The notes under the pieces were generated by a model, which worked only from the letters and a program-made list of their open reading frames with translations, was not told the origin of the DNA and searched no databases. A program made the position numbers and the translations under genes. This document shows, piece by piece, positions 61,739-64,000 of a stretch of 64,000 nucleotides of DNA. Within the stretch, counting starts at the first letter, position 1; each line of letters opens with the position of its first letter. Source of the DNA: Pseudomonas putida (GTDB lineage: Bacteria > Pseudomonadota > Gammaproteobacteria > Pseudomonadales > Pseudomonadaceae); assembly GCF_016406145.1 (NCBI RefSeq), contig NZ_CP066306.1, positions 4,588,001-4,652,000 of the forward strand, read 5' to 3'.

Positions 61739-62740
61739 ATGACACTACGTATCGCCATCAACGGATTCGGCCGCATTGGTCGCAATGTCCTGCGCGCACT
61801 GTATACCCAAGGCTACCGCCACGACCTGCAGGTCGTCGCCATCAACGACCTGGGCGACAGCGCCATGAATGCCCACCTGCTCAAATACGACAGCGTACAC
61901 GGTGCTTTCGATGCATCGGTGGAAGCCGACCACGAGAGCCTGACGGTCAACGGTGACCGTATCGCGGTGAGCGCCATCCGCAATCCGGCCGAGCTGCCCT
62001 GGAAGGCCGAGGCGATCGACGTGGTGTTCGAGTGCACCGGGCTGTTCACCGACCGCACCAAGGCTGCGGCGCACCTGGCAGCCGGGGCTGGCAAGGTGAT
62101 CGTCTCGGCACCGGCCAAGGGCGCCGACGCCACCGTGGTGTACGGCGTCAATCATGACATTCTGCGTGCGTCGCACCAGGTCATTTCCAACGCCTCCTGC
62201 ACCACCAACTGCCTGGCGCCGATCGCCCAGGTGCTGGACCGCGAGTTCGGCATCGAGCAGGGGCTGATGACCACCATCCATGCCTACACCAACGACCAGG
62301 TGCTGACCGACGTCTACCACAGCGACCCGTACCGTGCGCGCTCGGCGACCCAGTCGATGATCCCGAGCAAGACCGGCGCCGCCGAAGCCGTGGGCCTGGT
62401 GTTGCCGGAACTGGCCGGCAAGCTGACCGGCATGGCGGTACGGGTACCGGTGATCAACGTGTCGCTGGTCGACCTCACCGTCAACCTCAAGCGTGAGGCC
62501 ACTGCCGAGCAGGTGAACCAGTTGTTCCTCGAAGCCAGCCGGCATTCCAAGGTGCTCGGCTACAACGCCCTGCCGCTGGTCTCATGCGACTTCAATCACA
62601 ACCCGTTGTCATCGATATTCGATGCCAACCATACCCGCGCCAACGGCAGGATGCTCAAGGTGCTGGCCTGGTATGACAATGAGTGGGGGTTCTCCAACCG
62701 CATGCTGGATAACTGCCTGGCATTGTGCAGCGCCCGCTGA
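61739..62740 (+). CDS. gap: Glyceraldehyde-3-phosphate dehydrogenase, type I
   Basis: 333 residues. NAD-binding Rossmann motif [14 protein letters not shown], catalytic Cys154 in [12 protein letters not shown] and catalytic His in [10 protein letters not shown]. It makes 1,3-bisphosphoglycerate. It stands divergent from edd and is preceded by a HexR operator, so it is probably the glucose-inducible Gap-1 of P. putida. Confidence 0.97.
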   Translation: MTLRIAINGFGRIGRNVLRALYTQGYRHDLQVVAINDLGDSAMNAHLLKYDSVHGAFDASVEADHESLTVNGDRIAVSAIRNPAELPWKAEAIDVVFECTGLFTDRTKAAAHLAAGAGKVIVSAPAKGADATVVYGVNHDILRASHQVISNASCTTNCLAPIAQVLDREFGIEQGLMTTIHAYTNDQVLTDVYHSDPYRARSATQSMIPSKTGAAEAVGLVLPELAGKLTGMAVRVPVINVSLVDLTVNLKREATAEQVNQLFLEASRHSKVLGYNALPLVSCDFNHNPLSSIFDANHTRANGRMLKVLAWYDNEWGFSNRMLDNCLALCSAR

Positions 62741-62759
62741 GCGCAGGCGCTTGCTGGGG

Positions 62760-62866
62760 TAGGAGCGGCCTTGCGTCGCGAAAGGGCTGCAGAGCAGCCC
62801 CAGGGTATTCTGAGCGCTACAGTTGGGGCCGCTGCGCGGCCCTTTCGCGACGCAAGGCCGCTCCTA
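62760..62866. repeat. Inverted-repeat element (TAGGAGCGGCC family), copy 3
   Basis: TAGGAGCGGCCTTGCGTCGCG (left) and CGCGACGCAAGGCCGCTCCTA (right) are perfect complements here, with two inner GC hairpins (CTGCAGAGCAG, GGCCGCTGCGCGGCC). Copies 1 and 2 are at 32971 and 53582. It may end gap transcription. Confidence 0.85.
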
Positions 62867-62918
62867 CCGACAATCTTTACCTTTTCCTAACACTTCCAGG
62901 CTTGACCTTCAGGCAAGA

Positions 62919-62936
62919 TGATAAGCATTATCATTA
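62919..62936. promoter_or_regulatory. Fur box before the FecI-like sigma factor gene
   Basis: TGATAAGCATTATCATTA matches the Fur consensus GATAATGATAATCATTATC well (6-1-6 form GATAAG-C-ATTATC). It is 25 bp before the GTG of the sigma factor gene, so the gene should be repressed when iron is plentiful. Confidence 0.85.
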
Positions 62937-62960
62937 ACCTTTCGTCGGCCAGGTCCCCCT

Positions 62961-63473
62961 GTGAGTCAGTCCCGGTTCAACTCTGTCTTCCTCGTTCAGC
63001 GCCTCCCCCTATTGCGAACCTTGCAACGCATGGTGGGCAACCCCAGCACCGCCGAGGACCTGCTTCAGGAAACCTACCTGCGGGTGTCCCGCGCTCTGGG
63101 GGAGCGGCCCATCGAACACCTCGAGCCCTTCGTCTTCCAGACCGCGCGAAACCTGGCCCTGGACCATCTGCGCACGCGCCGGGTGCAATCGCGCATGCTG
63201 GTCGACGATGTGCCCGAAGAAATCCTGCACAACGTCGCCGCGCCGCTGAGCAGTAGCGAAGATGCCGCACACGCCGAGCAACTACTCAAGCACCTGAGCG
63301 TCAGCCTCAACCAGTTGAGTGAGCGTCAGCAGCGCATTTTCATCCTCAGCCGCCTGCACGGTGCCAGCTACCTGGAAATTGCCGAGCAACTCAATGTCTC
63401 GGCCAGCACGGTCCAGAAGGAGCTGAAACTGATCATGGCAATCTGCATGGGTGTGGCCGAACGCCTGAAGTAA
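62961..63473 (+). CDS. RNA polymerase ECF sigma factor, FecI type
   Basis: 170 residues from GTG 62961 with AGGT 7 bases before. Region 2 (LRTLQRMVGNPSTAEDLLQETYLRVSRAL) and region 4 (LSERQQRIFILSRLHGASYLEIAEQLNVSASTVQKELKLIM) are clear. Such factors start transcription of an outer-membrane siderophore receptor gene after activation by a FecR protein. The partner begins 90 bp downstream. The cognate receptor must lie beyond the window. Confidence 0.93.
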   Translation: MSQSRFNSVFLVQRLPLLRTLQRMVGNPSTAEDLLQETYLRVSRALGERPIEHLEPFVFQTARNLALDHLRTRRVQSRMLVDDVPEEILHNVAAPLSSSEDAAHAEQLLKHLSVSLNQLSERQQRIFILSRLHGASYLEIAEQLNVSASTVQKELKLIMAICMGVAERLK

Positions 63474-63563
63474 GACGACCGCTGGCCACCCGAGCTCGGC
63501 GAAGCGCTTGCCACGCCCCGTCTTAGCCTTGATCATTCGGGAAAATCATTTCAAGGATTCACC

Positions 63564-64000
63564 GTGACCGACAGCCCCGCCCCTCGCCCGCCGACCGCAG
63601 GGCCCGACGCCCGCGCCCGTGCGATGGACGAGGCGCTGGACTGGCTGGTCCGCCTGCAATGCGCCACCGAAGCGGACACGCTGGCCTTCGAGCAGTGGCT
63701 GAGCGCCGCGCCGGAAAACGCCGTGGCCTACGTCGAAGCCGAAGCCCTGTGGAACGGCACGCCGGTGCGCCAGGCCGCCACGCAAATGCATCAGGAGCGG
63801 CGCCGCTCTGTACGCGGGCGTCTGCGGGCTCACTGGAAACCCCTGGCGACCGCCGCAGTACTGCTGGTCGGGCTGTTCACCGTGGGCAACTTGCCGATGC
63901 GCCTGCAGGCCGACCACCTGACCGTGGTGGGCGAACGCCAGCGCCTGCAGCTCGATGACGGGGCCAAGGTGCTGCTCAACACCAACTCGGCTTTCGCCAG
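63564..64000 (+). CDS. FecR-type sigma-factor regulator, 5' part
   Basis: Partial gene of which 145 codons are visible, running off the right edge. The GTG at 63564 follows AAGGATTCACC. The N-terminal cytoplasmic part has the DUF4880/FecR pattern EALDWLVRLQCATEADTLAFEQWLSAAPENAVAYVEAEALW (about 23-65). A membrane helix lies at about 95-113 (ATAAVLLVGLFTVGNL), and the start of the periplasmic FecR domain (VVGERQRLQLDDGAKVLLNTNSAF) follows. It transmits the signal from the receptor to the FecI-type factor upstream. Confidence 0.9.
   Translation, partial: MTDSPAPRPPTAGPDARARAMDEALDWLVRLQCATEADTLAFEQWLSAAPENAVAYVEAEALWNGTPVRQAATQMHQERRRSVRGRLRAHWKPLATAAVLLVGLFTVGNLPMRLQADHLTVVGERQRLQLDDGAKVLLNTNSAFA

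Overview
This window is a stretch of chromosome from a fluorescent pseudomonad of the Pseudomonas putida group. The evidence is the high GC content, the clustered Entner-Doudoroff and glucose-uptake genes (gap, edd, glk, gltR, gtrS, gtsABCD, oprB, hexR, zwf, pgl, eda), the Pseudomonas-type REP elements built on a GCCGGCAAGCCGGC core, and the very close resemblance of proteins such as Eda to P. putida proteins I know. I see no rRNA, tRNA, CRISPR array, transposase, integrase or phage gene. The window is almost entirely coding and cuts two genes, an MFS transporter on the left and a fecR-like gene on the right.

Layout. 1-5.1 kb: end of an MHS-type MFS transporter, purT, a VUT-family membrane protein, a DUF1289 protein, a gamma carbonic anhydrase, two divergent NUDIX hydrolases and an L,D-transpeptidase. 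5.3-11.5 kb: a two-partner secretion pair (TpsB transporter, then a 1508-residue TpsA with no recognisable toxin end). 11.6-27.0 kb: the most distinctive locus. A minus-strand operon encodes a Tat-type lipoprotein (UxpA-like) followed by type II secretion genes gspC-D-E-F-G-H-I-J-L-M-N. A plus-strand PhoX-type phosphatase with a Tat/lipobox signal comes next, then a detached gspK (minus), then tatABC (plus). Candidate Pho boxes precede both the uxpA-gsp operon and tatA. I infer a phosphate-starvation export module in which cargo, inner-membrane translocase and outer-membrane secretion machine are encoded together.

27.1-42.1 kb: housekeeping genes: a YqfO/NIF3-like protein, purL, mltF, tadA, a Tat-exported multicopper oxidase, guaA, guaB, a zinc-ribbon-like hypothetical protein, a TSUP transporter, xseA and an M23 peptidase. 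42.1-44.2 kb: leuA preceded by a short Leu-rich leader peptide, then a strong terminator.

44.4-62.7 kb: glucose catabolism. GtsABCD and OprB import glucose, a mutarotase and Glk feed glucose 6-phosphate, Zwf, Pgl, Edd and Eda make pyruvate and glyceraldehyde 3-phosphate, and Gap continues. Control genes (hexR, gltR/gtrS) lie among them. TTGT-N7/8-ACAA HexR-type operators lie between edd and gap and a related palindrome lies between zwf and hexR. A-rich Crc/Hfq-type motifs sit at the ribosome-binding regions of gtsA and oprB. 62.9-64.0 kb: a Fur-box-preceded FecI-type sigma factor and the start of its FecR-type regulator.

Three families of intergenic repeats are scattered between genes: REP pairs, a roughly 100-130 bp inverted-repeat element with TAGGAGCGGCC ends, and AGCTTGCAGCTT-type tandem repeats. 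Several supply the stop codons of neighbouring genes.
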